Shown: positions 47,707-57,748, numbered from the stretch's first letter. The stretch: DNA of 64,000 bases from Isoetes taiwanensis (GCA_021234155.1 JAJEKV010000314.1:1-64000), one strand, 5' to 3'. Notes: generated by a model not told the origin, from the sequence alone. Numbers and translations are program-made.

Positions 47707-49114
47707 TGACATAGTCCCCCGGATTCTCCTGTTAGATCCAAGGGTCCTCACAGAGGGCTGTCTTGCAGGAGTTCCCGAACCCAGACCCCAAACATTCTTC
47801 TCTTTGCATTTAGGGTTTTCCTTGAACTCCCTTCCTTCTTTCGCATTTGGGGTTCTCTTGGGCCATTCCGGCCAAGCTAAGACCCAAATTCGCATCGCTA
47901 GGCTCTATAAAGCCGCCTTTGCACAACAGATCGTCGAGTAGCAGCAGTCTTCAGCAAGATCAAGGGCATGGATGCATTTCGAGGATCTGGAGCAGGTCGA
48001 GGACCAGGTAATCAGTCATTCTGTTGTGCAAAGCCGCCTTTCGGCTAGGCAATAAGCTAGTTTAGCATGTTAGTTCAGCCATAGAGGCCTTATAGATCCC
48101 GAGATCATAAGCCCTAACAAAGGAACCTAATCTTGGATGTTTAGGTAGGTAGATTAGATGATATTATTCATTTCAGTTCTGTGATGATGTTGGTATTTCA
48201 CTCTGTGACCTCCATGTATTGGGAAGGGGGGTAGAGGCCTAAAGCCTGTGTAGCAGATGATTCTAGGTAGCCTCCTAGTTCCCAGTTACATGCGGCCTGT
48301 ACACAATGAGCCCGCCTGGTTGTGGGTGGAGGGGCTAAGCCGATGAAAAAGGGGGACTTGTCCCATCACAGAAGAGTTCCTCTAGTGTGTAAAGCCTACC
48401 AGGAACCTTAGTGAGCTAGGCTTAATGGCTTGCCACTGCGTGTGGGCAAGGCATGAGCTCGACACCTTTGGGGCGATGCGCCTTCCATGAGGTTAAGTCG
48501 AATAAGGGCAGTGGTCCTCTAGCCACTTGTGATGGGCATGCATGCCCCTGGAGGAGAGGTGACTCTCCTCCTGCCTCATCGGGGCTGGGGAGATGCAACC
48601 CAGTAATAGCCCTCCTGGCTATGTACCCGGCAGGCTACGGCCCGGTTCCAATACTTTTCAACCTACTCTGCAAAGTGTGCACAGGAGGGACGGATGGTGT
48701 GGACTACCCTCAGCTATGTTCTTATGCCAGCCAACTCCATTGCCATGAATTCTGTCTGCAATGACTTCTGGAGGCCCAAGCCGTCAGTCAAACCCCCTTG
48801 AGTCTGAGCCTGGGTAGGATTTCCTTGTTGCTATTGCTCATGTTGATATTGTTGTTTATGTGATGATTATGATGTGTTCACCCTTCGAGGTGATTGTATT
48901 GATATATTGTTATTATGTACTCATGTTTATTCATGCTTCCGCATATAGGTCGACCCGAAGGGAGCCGGGTGAATGACACATCCACTCTTCCCTTGCTGGC
49001 TCATTCCACTGGGAGTGGTGTCAGGTGGATGGCCCCTGCCAGTTTGGCTGTCAGGGGGAATGCTCCGACTTCTGATACGATGTGTGTATCGTATAAGAAG
49101 TAGGGGACATCACA
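47707..49114 (+). repeat. 5' LTR of chromovirus A
   Basis: The proposed start TGACATAGTCCCC and end GGGGACATCACA form near inverted ends, as expected of TG...CA LTRs. A TATA box (tctataaag, 47905-47913) lies about 200 bp in. The primer binding site begins two bases after the end. The start is inferred from the inverted ends alone because the 3' LTR is outside the window; TGTTAG at 47730 is an alternative. Confidence 0.65.
47906..47912 (+). promoter_or_regulatory. TATA box of the chromovirus A LTR
   Basis: tataaag in a GC-richer context, with R-region sequence downstream. It is the likely genomic RNA promoter. Confidence 0.6.
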
Positions 49115-49115
49115 G

Positions 49116-49127
49116 TGGTATCAGAGC
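49116..49127 (+). other. Primer binding site (initiator Met tRNA type) of chromovirus A
   Basis: tggtatcagagc is the standard plant retrotransposon primer site complementary to the 3' end of initiator Met tRNA. It lies two bases after the LTR end. A perfect palindrome, gatcttggt-ac-accaagatc, follows at 49130-49149. Confidence 0.92.
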
Positions 49128-49334
49128 ATGATCTTGGTACACCAAGATCGAGCACTGACAATTTTCCTGTTAGAACTAACAGTAGACTCCCAGTCTTGGG
49201 AATAGCCACCCAAGCATGAACCTCGAAAATTGGGAAATTTTTTTCCAATTTCTAGTGCAGTAAGTAGGTTAATGCTACATTAGTAGTAAGTTTTAGCAAA
49301 AACCCAACCAAATTTCGCCAAAAAGAGGTGACCC

Positions 49335-49397
49335 CTCACAGAGTGCGCCCAGACCAAATCCGCCATTCTCGGATTTGATCCTCGCGCACTGTGTGAG
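49335..49397. repeat. Nested hairpin repeat, copy 1
   Basis: Outer arms are ctcacagagtgcgc and gcgcactgtgtgag (one mismatch). Inner arms aaatccg and cggattt enclose ccattct. Total length is 63 bp. Five copies flank the histone-like gene. Confidence 0.9.
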
Positions 49398-49547
49398 TGG
49401 TGGACCCAAGTTGACCTAGTTAGATGCATAATTTAGCTAATCTAATAGTGCAGTTCAGCTTATTCCTTAGATTCTAGCTAGTTTTGCATGTTAGATCACC
49501 AAGAAACTCCTTATAAATTGAAAATTGGACCCAAAAAGAGGTGACCT

Positions 49548-49610
49548 CTCACACAGTGCGCCCAGACCAAATCCGCCATTCTCGGATTTGCTCCTCGCGC
49601 ACTGTGTGAG
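49548..49610. repeat. Nested hairpin repeat, copy 2
   Basis: The arms ctcacacagtgcgc and gcgcactgtgtgag are perfect over 14 bp, with the same inner 7-bp stem. Confidence 0.9.
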
Positions 49611-49722
49611 TGGTGGATGCTTTTTGGCTACATAAACCCAATGTATTCATCATAACTACACTAATATCTCCTAGAATGGCATAATATGGAATTGCAGGTC
49701 CAAACCCTAAAATCCCCCTACC

Positions 49723-49730
49723 TATAAGTA
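49723..49730 (+). promoter_or_regulatory. TATA box upstream of the histone H3-like gene
   Basis: cctataagtagac lies about 250 bp before the proposed ATG. A closely similar context (cctataaatagac) precedes the next gene at 51937, so the two promoters look duplicated. Confidence 0.55.
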
Positions 49731-49979
49731 GACAATTCATGGGGTTCCTCATTTGAGTGCATGGAAGGGGTTTTTACCTCCTCGTATACTAGGGGTTTAA
49801 ACGACATTCTAGTGTATTTTTTTTCCCCGGAAGGGTTTTTTCCAACATGTTTATAGGGGTGTTTCTTCTCATCTTAAGCCGAAGTGGCATATGCTCATGT
49901 GATACAAAACAATTAGGGTTCCCGACCAAACGGCTCCCCGTCCCGCGATTTTATGCCCGAGTCGGACCATGTACAAAAC

Positions 49980-51271
49980 ATGGCCCCGACCAAACAGACC
50001 GCCCGCATTGTATGCCCGAAGACCATGTGAGCGCCCAGGAGCTAGCCGCCCGACAGAAGGCCAGACAGGCTCAGGAGCGATCCAAGCGGAGAAGGATGCA
50101 GAGGCCAACCCAGACGCCCAAGAGGAGGCTCAGGAGCGTCAGGAGAAAGAGCAGGCACATGACAATGAGGAGGAGCAGCCCAACATACAGGAGGGGCCCA
50201 GGAGCCAGAGCGAGCCGGGCCACGAAGATGAGGGAGCTGCAGAAGAACTAAGGAGGGAGCTAGAGAGGGAGCTCAAGAAATTAGAGAAGAAGGAGTGGAA
50301 GAGGAAAAGGGAGGACGAAGAAACTCAGGTCAAGAAGACCAAAGAGGAGTGCCGGCGAGAGAAGGAAGAGCGCCAGAAACGGAAGGAGGAGAGGAGACAG
50401 AAGAAGGAGGAGCGCAGGAAGCGCAGGACAAGGGGAAAGCCCCGAGTTGCCTAAAGAGAGCCGGCGGAAGTTAAAGACGACCCCAGCCAAAGGAGTCGTC
50501 ATTCGGGAGCAAGAGCCCGATAAGCCGCCATCCTCATCTGACACTGAGTCAGATGAGAGGATAAGGATCCTTGCTCCAGCTGAGGGCTCGGGACCCTCGA
50601 ACCCAGGAAATGAGGAGGAGGAGGTAGCAGCAGAGGTATCCCCGTACCCAAGGTGGCCATCCCCAAAGCACCCGGCAGCAGACAAGAACAAGCTGAGGCC
50701 TGCGCGGGAGTCATATGTACTCAAGCACGAGCTTGAGTACAGGAAGAAACTCAAAGAGTATACCCAGTACACGAGAATTTATGAGGAATACTCAAAGTAC
50801 TACGAGGAGCACAAGGTCACCTATGTCGAAGGAGGCAGGCCAACCAAGAAGAACACACTGAAGCCGCCCCCTGAGAGACCAGCACCTCCGAGGAAGCCGA
50901 TCAGGAGAAAGGCCGACTCATATTTTGCCAAAGCTGCTCGGGAGATCAGGCATTTCCAGAGGAGCTATGGACTTCTGATCCCGAGAGCCCCCTTCGCGAG
51001 ACTCACTCGCGAGATTTTGCAGGAATTTGACAAGACCAAGCGGGTAACCGATGACATGTTACTTGCGCTATAGGAGGCAGCCGAGCAGAGGATTGTCCAG
51101 CACTTTGAAGACTCGGTAGCATGCGCACTATACATAAAAAGGGTAATATGGATGCCTAAGGATATGAGGCTCGCCGGATATATTAAGAAAGAAGACATTA
51201 AGTCTATTGTAAATAATTTTGTAAATACAAATTTATGGTTTTGTCGAATTGATGTGTTAAATCATGTTTAA
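49980..51271 (+). CDS. Histone H3-like protein with long charged insert, inside chromovirus A
   Basis: Histone H3 is a nucleosome core protein. The ATG at 49980 reads MAPTKQTAR, against canonical ARTKQTAR. After frame changes, a charged coiled-coil-like insert follows (about 50060-50450; ELRRELERELKKLEKKEWKR), then an acidic serine patch (SSSDTESDE) and a Y/K/E-rich part. The H3 fold (50910-51180) reads AAREIRHFQRSYGLLIPRAP, FARLTREILQEF, LLAL-stop-EAAE, IVQHFEDSVACALYIKRV and WMPKDMRLAG, equivalent to H3 ALREIRKYQKSTELLI...PFQRLVREIAQDF...ALQEAAE...FEDTNLCAIHAKRV...MPKDIQLAR, with the same loop-1 length. The TAG at 51071 stands at the conserved Q. At least two frameshifts occur. Length (about 400 codons) is three times normal H3. 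A CENH3-like origin is possible. Confidence 0.85.
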
Positions 51272-51345
51272 TTAGGGTGTATTACTAAGTTCTGCATTTG
51301 GAATCAACAAAATTGGAGCAAAACTCAGTGTTTTTGGCCCCACCC

Positions 51346-51408
51346 CTCACAGAGTGCGCCCAGACCAAATCCGCCATTCTCGGATTTGCTCCTCGCGCAC
51401 TGTGTGAG
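51346..51408. repeat. Nested hairpin repeat, copy 3
   Basis: The same 63-bp unit as copies 1 and 2, downstream of the histone-like gene. Confidence 0.9.
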
Positions 51409-51548
51409 TGGTCGAGCACTGATCTTGGCCAATAATTATCCAAATGAAGAAAGTAAGGGCACCATCCAACCCAGCTCATTGTGTTTAGTAGGATTTGACC
51501 CTTAGATTGTAGAAATTGGCCAATCCAAACCCAAATGGAGCCCCACCC

Positions 51549-51611
51549 CTCACAGAGTGCGCCCAGACCAAATCCGCCATTCTCGGATTTGCTCCTCGCG
51601 CACTGTGTGAG
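51549..51611. repeat. Nested hairpin repeat, copy 4
   Basis: The same 63-bp unit, preceded by ccccacccct as in copy 3. Confidence 0.9.
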
Positions 51612-51703
51612 TGGTCGACCCCAAATCTATGCCAAAAGTTGTCCAAATGAAGAAATTAGTTTGCATGTTTGGCATCATCCTTGACCCAAACAGACCCCCA
51701 CCC

Positions 51704-51764
51704 CTCCGAGAGCGCTTGGACCAAATCGCCATTTTCGGATTTGCTCCAAGACCGCTTGTGTGGT
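51704..51764. repeat. Nested hairpin repeat, copy 5 (diverged)
   Basis: The unit is degraded, but arms agcgcttgga and tccaagaccgct and the inner aaatcg/cggattt core remain. Confidence 0.7.
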
Positions 51765-51936
51765 CACACCATAATTGTCCTAGTTTGTCCTAACTTTCTC
51801 CAAATTAGATGAAATTTGTTGCAATAGGATCCTTAGAATGCACTCTTCAACATAGTTAGCCTGTCATTTGCATAGCAATATCTTAGAATCATAGGGATTC
51901 CCCAACTTTGAAATTTCCCAAAATTAGGGTTTTACC

Positions 51937-51944
51937 TATAAATA
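51937..51944 (+). promoter_or_regulatory. TATA box upstream of the unknown chromovirus A gene
   Basis: tataaata lies about 110 bp before the ATG at 52048, in a context similar to that at 49723. Confidence 0.65.
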
Positions 51945-52047
51945 GACCGCAACCCTCATTTGCATCCTACACCTTTGCTCCTCACTCCAAGCCGATTTTC
52001 CAGCTCCCTAAGGCGCTTTTCCATCATCCCCAGCTGCTCTTATACCA

Positions 52048-53526
52048 TGGCAACCTCTGCATTTAGGCGATGGTACAGCGCCACAGCTCATGTTGCCGAG
52101 GCCGACATCAACTCCGTCTTTGCCGTCTTCCAGAAGGAGGTTGATGTGGAGGCTACCATCAATGCTACACCTTTCTACCAAGACATCATGTCTGAGTTCC
52201 ATGCTAGGATAGGACCTTATCTAGTAGAGCTCCCACCTTGCATAGGATACTTTGCTCCAAGCATGGCCCTCAAGACAGCTCTGCAAGACATCCCCAATAT
52301 AGACAAATACCTAGAAAACAAGTCCATAGCTGTCAATAGGAGGAGATACTTTTCTTACACCGCAGCCGTAGCTATTTTCCTATCTCTTCGAGCCCAAACC
52401 CAGATAGGAGAACCATCTGTGCAACCCTTAGGCGTCGAGCCAATGGCCATGGCGGTGAAGAAGAAGCGGATGTGCCTTGTATCTGAGGAGGCAGAGGAGG
52501 AAGAAGAAGAAGAGGAAGGACGCGATTCGGACACAAAAGACATCGACCTAGTACAAGAAAGGTAGCAAGCAGAGCAGCAGCTCCAAAGCTTCGAAGAAGG
52601 CCAAGAACAGCCCCACCACTTGGGCAAGGAATAACAAGCTTGACCCCGGTGATTATCAAGGAGAGGCATACCAAACCCCACGACATCAAGAACCTCCCGA
52701 GTCTTGGAGATAGGGGCTATAGAATAGGCGAACACGCATCTTCTACGGCAAGACCCGGACCTTGACAACTTCATCGACCGAGAAACACAAGACTTTCCTG
52801 TTAGCATAAGGGAAGCCGGACATACTTGCCGGGCGTCAGCGGATCTGAAGCCTACAGGCATCCGGGCCGGATGATGGGAGCAGGGGAGTTGCCCCGGAAG
52901 AGGAGTTCTTAGCAATTCGAGGGAGCGCATGGGAATCAAAGGAAAATCAACGTCCGCGCTCCTACCTAGCACATCGGCACGGCGGCACCGGCACTAGCTG
53001 AAGGCAAAGCATCAACGGCGACTACCGTGTACCCGCGATTCTGAGAGAGATGGTGGAAGTACCGGTTGATGAGTACTCCGGAAGACACAGAGCAGCACTC
53101 AGATCCGGCGAAGAGGCAGGGCATGACAAAGCCCTCAGGTTCTATCTCCCCTTGCTCATTGATGGAAGGATAGCGGTTATACACCGCCAATTCAGCCCAT
53201 GGGGTGAAGAAGGAGTCTTTATGCTCATTGCTCTCTCAAGATTCGGAAGTCATGCTCGTATGGCCCCAAACATCGATCATGTCATCCTCGTCAAGAGAAC
53301 AATAACATTGAGCATCTTCGACTTCGCGGTCCCCTATAGGCGACAGGACAGATTGGCAGTTACTGCAACCTACACATCAGAAAGGAGGATTGAAGACTTG
53401 GTGACCGCACTTCAAGGAGGCACCGCCACAAATATCCTGAGGAACTTAGGGCGAACAATCGGCACGACCGAAGTGAAGAAAGTTTTGGAGGACAACCCGG
53501 ATTACTTGAAGAAATTTCAAGAATAG
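52048..53526 (+). CDS. Unrecognised two-part gene of chromovirus A
   Basis: The ATG at 52048 starts MATSAFRRWYSATAHVAEAD. A helical N-part of about 130 residues includes NSVFAVFQKEVDVEATINAT and YLENKSIAVNRRRYFSYTAA, then a run of glutamates (52490-52520). A stop at 52563 is followed by basic, serine-rich sequence in another frame and then a second open part (53050-53526). That part holds HDKALRFYLPLLIDGRIAVI, FDFAVPYRRQDRLAVTATYT and a helical end (EVKKVLEDNPDYLKKFQE). I read both parts as one gene split by frameshifts. No family is recognised. The acidic and basic linkers would suit a nuclear protein, which is inference. Confidence 0.55.
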
Positions 53527-53568
53527 AATTAGAAATGTTTTCAATTTCCATGATTAATATCTTGAATG

Positions 53569-53576
53569 TATAAATA
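53569..53576 (+). promoter_or_regulatory. TATA box upstream of gag in chromovirus A
   Basis: gtataaatag lies about 60 bp before the open gag frame. It is the third internal TATA box in the element. Confidence 0.5.
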
Positions 53577-53633
53577 GTATTATATCCATGAATATAAACA
53601 AGTGATCTTAATTATGTTTTCTTAACATATAAA

Positions 53634-55107
53634 TTGCCCCCACAATTGCATCATCAAACAAACCAGCGCAACAACCCAAACAAAGAACTAATTATCAGGG
53701 TTCAATCTAATGTGGATGCAGCTAGATCACCTAGGAACATTGAGGAACAAGGACCACGTGAGCAAGAGCGCACTCCATCAAGGCAATTCCGACCAAGAAA
53801 TCTGTACCAAAAGTTTGATGCACCAACACCAGAAGAGGAGCTATCTCAGATTAAGACGGACATTCATGAGATAAGAGCATTGCTGGCAGGAGCAGCAACA
53901 GGAGGACAAGACCAGAATGTGCAACTGCCAGAAACCCAGCCGGCCGAACAGTTCAACCAAGGAAGAGAAGCTGGAGAAGGAGATCACCTAGCAAGGGGTC
54001 CTCCGACTCTAGTTGAACTCGATTACGGATTGGAAGAAGCGGGGAGGAAGAAAGCGAGGACACGGGAGGGTCCAAACCGCGATAGGGACAGGACACAATC
54101 TGACTATCAGAAGAAGGTTGACTCAGCGCTCAGTAACGTATGGAAATCAAGAAAGTTGAAACAATTCTCGGGAGATAACAGGTCTGGTATGGAGGCAGAG
54201 ACATGGCTAGACGAAATGAGAGAGTATGGCAATGCCTACAGCATGAAAGACAAGGACAAAGGCGGAGCAGCCAGGATTTGGTGGAAGGGCTACGCCAAAG
54301 CACATGGACTAAGCAGGGACAGTTGCAGGTTCAAGAAGTTTGCTAAGGCATTCAAGCGCCATTATGTGCCAAGAGAACACAAGTGTCACATGATGCAGCA
54401 GTTTTACAGGTTGCAGCAGGGCAACAAATCAGTTCAAAAGTACACGGAAGAATTCATGAGACTAAGGCTCTATGTGCCAAAGTTAAATAAAAGGCATGCA
54501 GTGGAGGGTTACATAGAAGGGTTGAATGAGGAGATCCAGAAGCTAGTAAGAAGAAGAAGAAGAAGAGATTTTAACGTCACACCACAAGGCAGCATCCTAT
54601 CGGACATGTGACACTTTACAACACACCCAGATGGGTCCTGCCCCCACCACTTTACATTGCTGAAGTGGGTCCTTCCCCCACCAACTTTACATTGCATGGC
54701 CACTTTCACAACGAGGCGTTGAACCCGTGACCTTGGGTATGGCAGTTTAACGTCTTACCACAGGACCCATCAACCCTAGGATGGTGTCAGAAGCAGAGTC
54801 CAAAGTAGTCAGCCTGCAAGGAACCAGACCCCAAGAGCGGCAGCAGTACTATCAGGATAAGGGAAAGGGCACAGGAAGTTATAGCCCAAGAGCAGCAAGC
54901 CCAGCAACTAGCAGACCTCAATACAACGCTAACTATGGGAAGCAGGGCAATGCAAACTTTGGCAAGCAGGATAAGAAGCAGGTGACCTTCAAAGAGCAAG
55001 GAGGGGGCTCCAACTATTCCAAGGCAGTGAAACAGTTTTTGCAATCCATTCCCAAAGAGAAGAAGCAGGAGTGCATAGAAAAGCAGCTGTGCTTTAGGTG
55101 TTTCTAG
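53634..55107 (+). pseudogene. gag of chromovirus A, interrupted by a SINE
   Basis: Gag packages element RNA. The frame is open from about 53634 with no ATG near its beginning. Either a splice (a cag acceptor near 53697) or an upstream start supplies it. The core reads TWLDEMREYGNAYSMKDKDK, ARIWWKGYAK, FKRHYVPREHKCHMMQQFYR and QGNKSVQKYTEEFMRL. The SINE at 54566-54780 interrupts after EEIQKLV. The rest (54781-55107) is Q/G/K-rich and ends in the zinc knuckle CFRCF-stop-PGHRTNNC. The stop TAG at 55105 stands where CAG would be expected. Confidence 0.88.
54566..54780 (-). mobile_element. tRNA-derived SINE, antisense, inserted in gag
   Basis: On the minus strand the unit starts near 54770 with tggtaagacgtt (A-box-like). 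It then has cgggttcaacgcc, a near-perfect Pol III B box, about 40 bp later, and ends in a ctt-rich tail (plus-strand agaagaagaagaag at 54550-54566). Length is about 210 bp. Gag coding resumes right after it. I could not confirm a clear target duplication. Confidence 0.55.
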
Positions 55108-55134
55108 CCAGGGCATAGGACAAACAACTGCCCC

Positions 55135-55650
55135 TTGGTGATGAACACGGCACTAGCGGAGATGGGATGGGAGGCACCCACGGACGCTGACGAGGACGAT
55201 GCACCAGACTACATCCAGGGTGAGTGCCATATTTTTGCCGCCATTGACACTGAGAACCCCGAAAGCCAATATCAAGTCATCTCGACAACCGGGAAAGCCC
55301 AAGCAAAATCTTTCATAGTCTTGATAGATACAGGGAGCACCCATAACTTTGCGTCGCCAAGGATGGTACAGATGTTGAAGCTGAAGCCTTTCAAGTCCAA
55401 GCCTAGGCCAGTTGTGTTGGCTAGTGGGGCAATCAGGCACACAGCAGGGAAGAGGATCAACTTCAACGTAGACTTGCCAGGAATCAATGTAGCACTGGGA
55501 GCCGAAGTGATGAACATCGGCAAATATGATTTGATAATAGGCATGGAATATCTTGGACCAGCAGGAGTTGTCATTGATTGTGGGAAGCGGAAGGTGACCT
55601 TAACAACGCCAGAGGGCAAGGTCATTGAGATAACAGGTAAAGAAGTAATC
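55135..55650 (+). pseudogene. Aspartic protease of chromovirus A
   Basis: The frame reads FIVLIDTGSTHNFASPRMV, with the D-T-G-S active site at about 55325-55336, then VVLASGAIRHTAGKR and the second retropepsin landmark YDLIIGMEYLGPAGVVIDC. These match Ty3/gypsy retropepsins. The frame runs on from gag past the single stop at 55105 and is cut at 55652 by retroelement B. Confidence 0.9.
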
Positions 55651-55651
55651 C

Positions 55652-55710
55652 TGTAAGAAACCATGATCATGATAGAAATACAAAATATACTGTATTTATA
55701 CGTTTGTACG
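55652..55710 (+). repeat. Left inverted terminal repeat of retroelement B
   Basis: 59 bp from TGTAAGAAACC to TTTGTACG. It pairs with 60267-60325. Confidence 0.85.
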
Positions 55711-55727
55711 TGGGGGTTCCTTTTAAT

Positions 55728-55739
55728 TGGTATCAGAGC
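55728..55739 (+). other. Primer binding site of retroelement B
   Basis: tggtatcagagc is an initiator-Met-tRNA type site, only 76 bp inside the element. If the LTR ends here it would be very short. Confidence 0.85.
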
Positions 55740-57177
55740 TTAAAAAGAGCTAAAGGACAATCAGAAGATTTGAAGAGCAAACTCAAAACCAGGTGAGTCT
55801 TTCCTGCATTTATTCGTTTCTAGAATTAATTTATGCTATGGACAAATGAAAAGGAAACGTAAGAAATTTCGAATAGAATTGCAATAAGAATAATAGGAAC
55901 AGCACTCAGCAAGATCTGTCTTCAAAATCCATGGCATTTCCGGCCAACATCCATGTGCCTTAAGCAAGCTTACTGAAAATCTGAGCAAGAACCTTCAAAG
56001 AAATCTCGCAAGAAATCTGTGCAAGAACCCGGCCGATTGCAAATACCTGCAAGAACCCCTCATACCTGCAAATCTGTGTAAGAACTTTGCCGACTGCAAA
56101 TCTGGGCAGGAATCCTGCCGAAAATCTGTCCCTTGCAAGAAAACCCTGCCGAAAATCGGTCCGACTCTGTGGCCAGGGCGACAAGAAGACTCCGCAGGTC
56201 TGAGATCTGGCCGGATTGGGGCTTTAACCTGTTCATCTCACAACCTGTACTGTCGAAACGGCACTGGCTGCTATGGCCAGAAACCGCCGAACAGGAAGAG
56301 GGGAACCAACGAAGACAACAGGAAGAAAAATAAGAAAGGGCAACAAACCCTCCAGGATAAAAAATAAAAATAGGATAACATTTAAAAAGGTTTAATAGTT
56401 CTTTTTAATAGTTCTTTGTCTTTGTTAAGCATTAAGTGGTTGTTTATTGTGGGTAAGATTTTAGTGTAGGACATTCAAGGTCGAGGGTTCGATACTCCTT
56501 GACAACTTTCTTGAGATTCTTCTAACCTTCAAATTGTTATTTTGAATTTACGAAAGCTTCCAAAATTCTGTTTGAAACTTTTAAGATTAAGAACCTTGTG
56601 CTACGTTAAAATAACCTAGTGCATTTTGAAGGTTATTTAAGATGCCTAAGGAAGACAAGCCACGGGTGGTGCCAACACGCTCCCCGTATCCTTTAAGAAA
56701 AGACGGCCCTCTAAAAGAATCTAGTACCACTCCAACGGTGGGGGCATCTCCGCCTAGAGACCCACCCAAAGAAAGCGATCCCAAGCCAGAGGCAAGCACT
56801 TCCGTTCTTCCTGATACGGAAACGCTTCAGGATGTTAAACTTGAAGATGATAAGCATGAGAAACATGAGGACTCTAAACATGGGGACCGCTTGGACGTGG
56901 ATTTAGAGGGAGAGGACTTCGACATCGGGGACCCTCTCCAAGAGGAAATGCATGACATGCGTGCGTAACTTCATACTATGGCTGCCCAACTCGCCGAGTT
57001 ACGAAGTGAAGGAAGCCATAGGCGCAGGCGTGATGAGGACTCAGACGAAGACGAAGAGAAGGGAGATAGACAAAAAGGCAAAGAGGAACCCAACGACTTC
57101 TCTCCAGAGGTTAAACAATTATACCACCTTTTAAAAAGAGATAAGAAATCTTAGGAACGTCACAGTTGGTATCCATT
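55740..57177 (+). other. Leader and upstream gag region of retroelement B
   Basis: A stretch with repeated gcaagaa and tctgtgcaagaacc segments (55970-56160) comes first. A tRNA-like ggttcgatactcc occurs near 56488. An open frame follows (56642-56968; MPKEDKPRVVPTRSPYPLRK) that is P/E/K-rich and fits a gag N-terminus. I see no other gene. Confidence 0.45.
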
Positions 57178-57748
57178 TTTGGGGTCTCAAAATGGCCCTT
57201 AACTTTAATTTCTAATATCCACGTCATAGTACCTTCAAGCCAATGAAAGAGAGGAATTCAAAATGAAAATCAGTATTACGTGGCACTTTTGCAATAAATA
57301 GTACTGTAATAATTTCACTTTTTAACTTAAATGCATCGTTTTTTGGCTATAACTTGTGATTGTGATGTCCAAATTGCACGCCGTTTGTTGCGTTGGATAG
57401 CCCATGGTGAGATCTTTCCAATGAGTATAGCCTTGGTATGCTTTTGATAAAAGGAAAGACTAAAAAAATGCAAAAAACCAAGTTTTTTCTCGTTTTTTTA
57501 ACTTTTGGTCATCTAAATTAGATTAAAATATATTCAACCCATATACTGTTGGATAGATCTTTTGATTCCTCCAATAAAACAAAAATCTTGCGATTTGAAG
57601 CTATGAATCAAAAGTTATGGCCCAAAAACTAATTGATGAAGTTACTTTTTGAGTATTTATTGCGATTAAAGAGAAGGAAAGTACAATTATTAAGCAAGAG
57701 AAAATATGACATGGAATTTTTCTTTCGAGGCCATTTTGAGACCCCAAA
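57178..57748. mobile_element. 571-bp TIR element (MITE-like) inside retroelement B
   Basis: Perfect 20-bp inverted repeats TTTGGGGTCTCAAAATGGCC mark both ends (57178-57197 and 57729-57748). The interior is AT-rich and non-coding. I cannot see a clear target duplication, so the superfamily is open. Confidence 0.75.

Noticed and set aside
49847-50251. Arginine-rich frame as the main product of the histone-like gene
   Set aside because: It is a shifted reading of the same DNA. The frame with the charged E/K/R coil joins to the H3 fold after one further shift, while the arginine frame leads nowhere.
50281-50772. Antisense leucine- and serine-rich frame
   Set aside because: It is the complement of the E/K/R-rich coil; its open length follows from that composition.
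56480-56515. tRNA gene (ggttcgatactcc)
   Set aside because: Only a T-arm or B-box-like piece is present; no acceptor stem or anticodon arm could be built. The same holds for gagttcgagtctcc near 57774.
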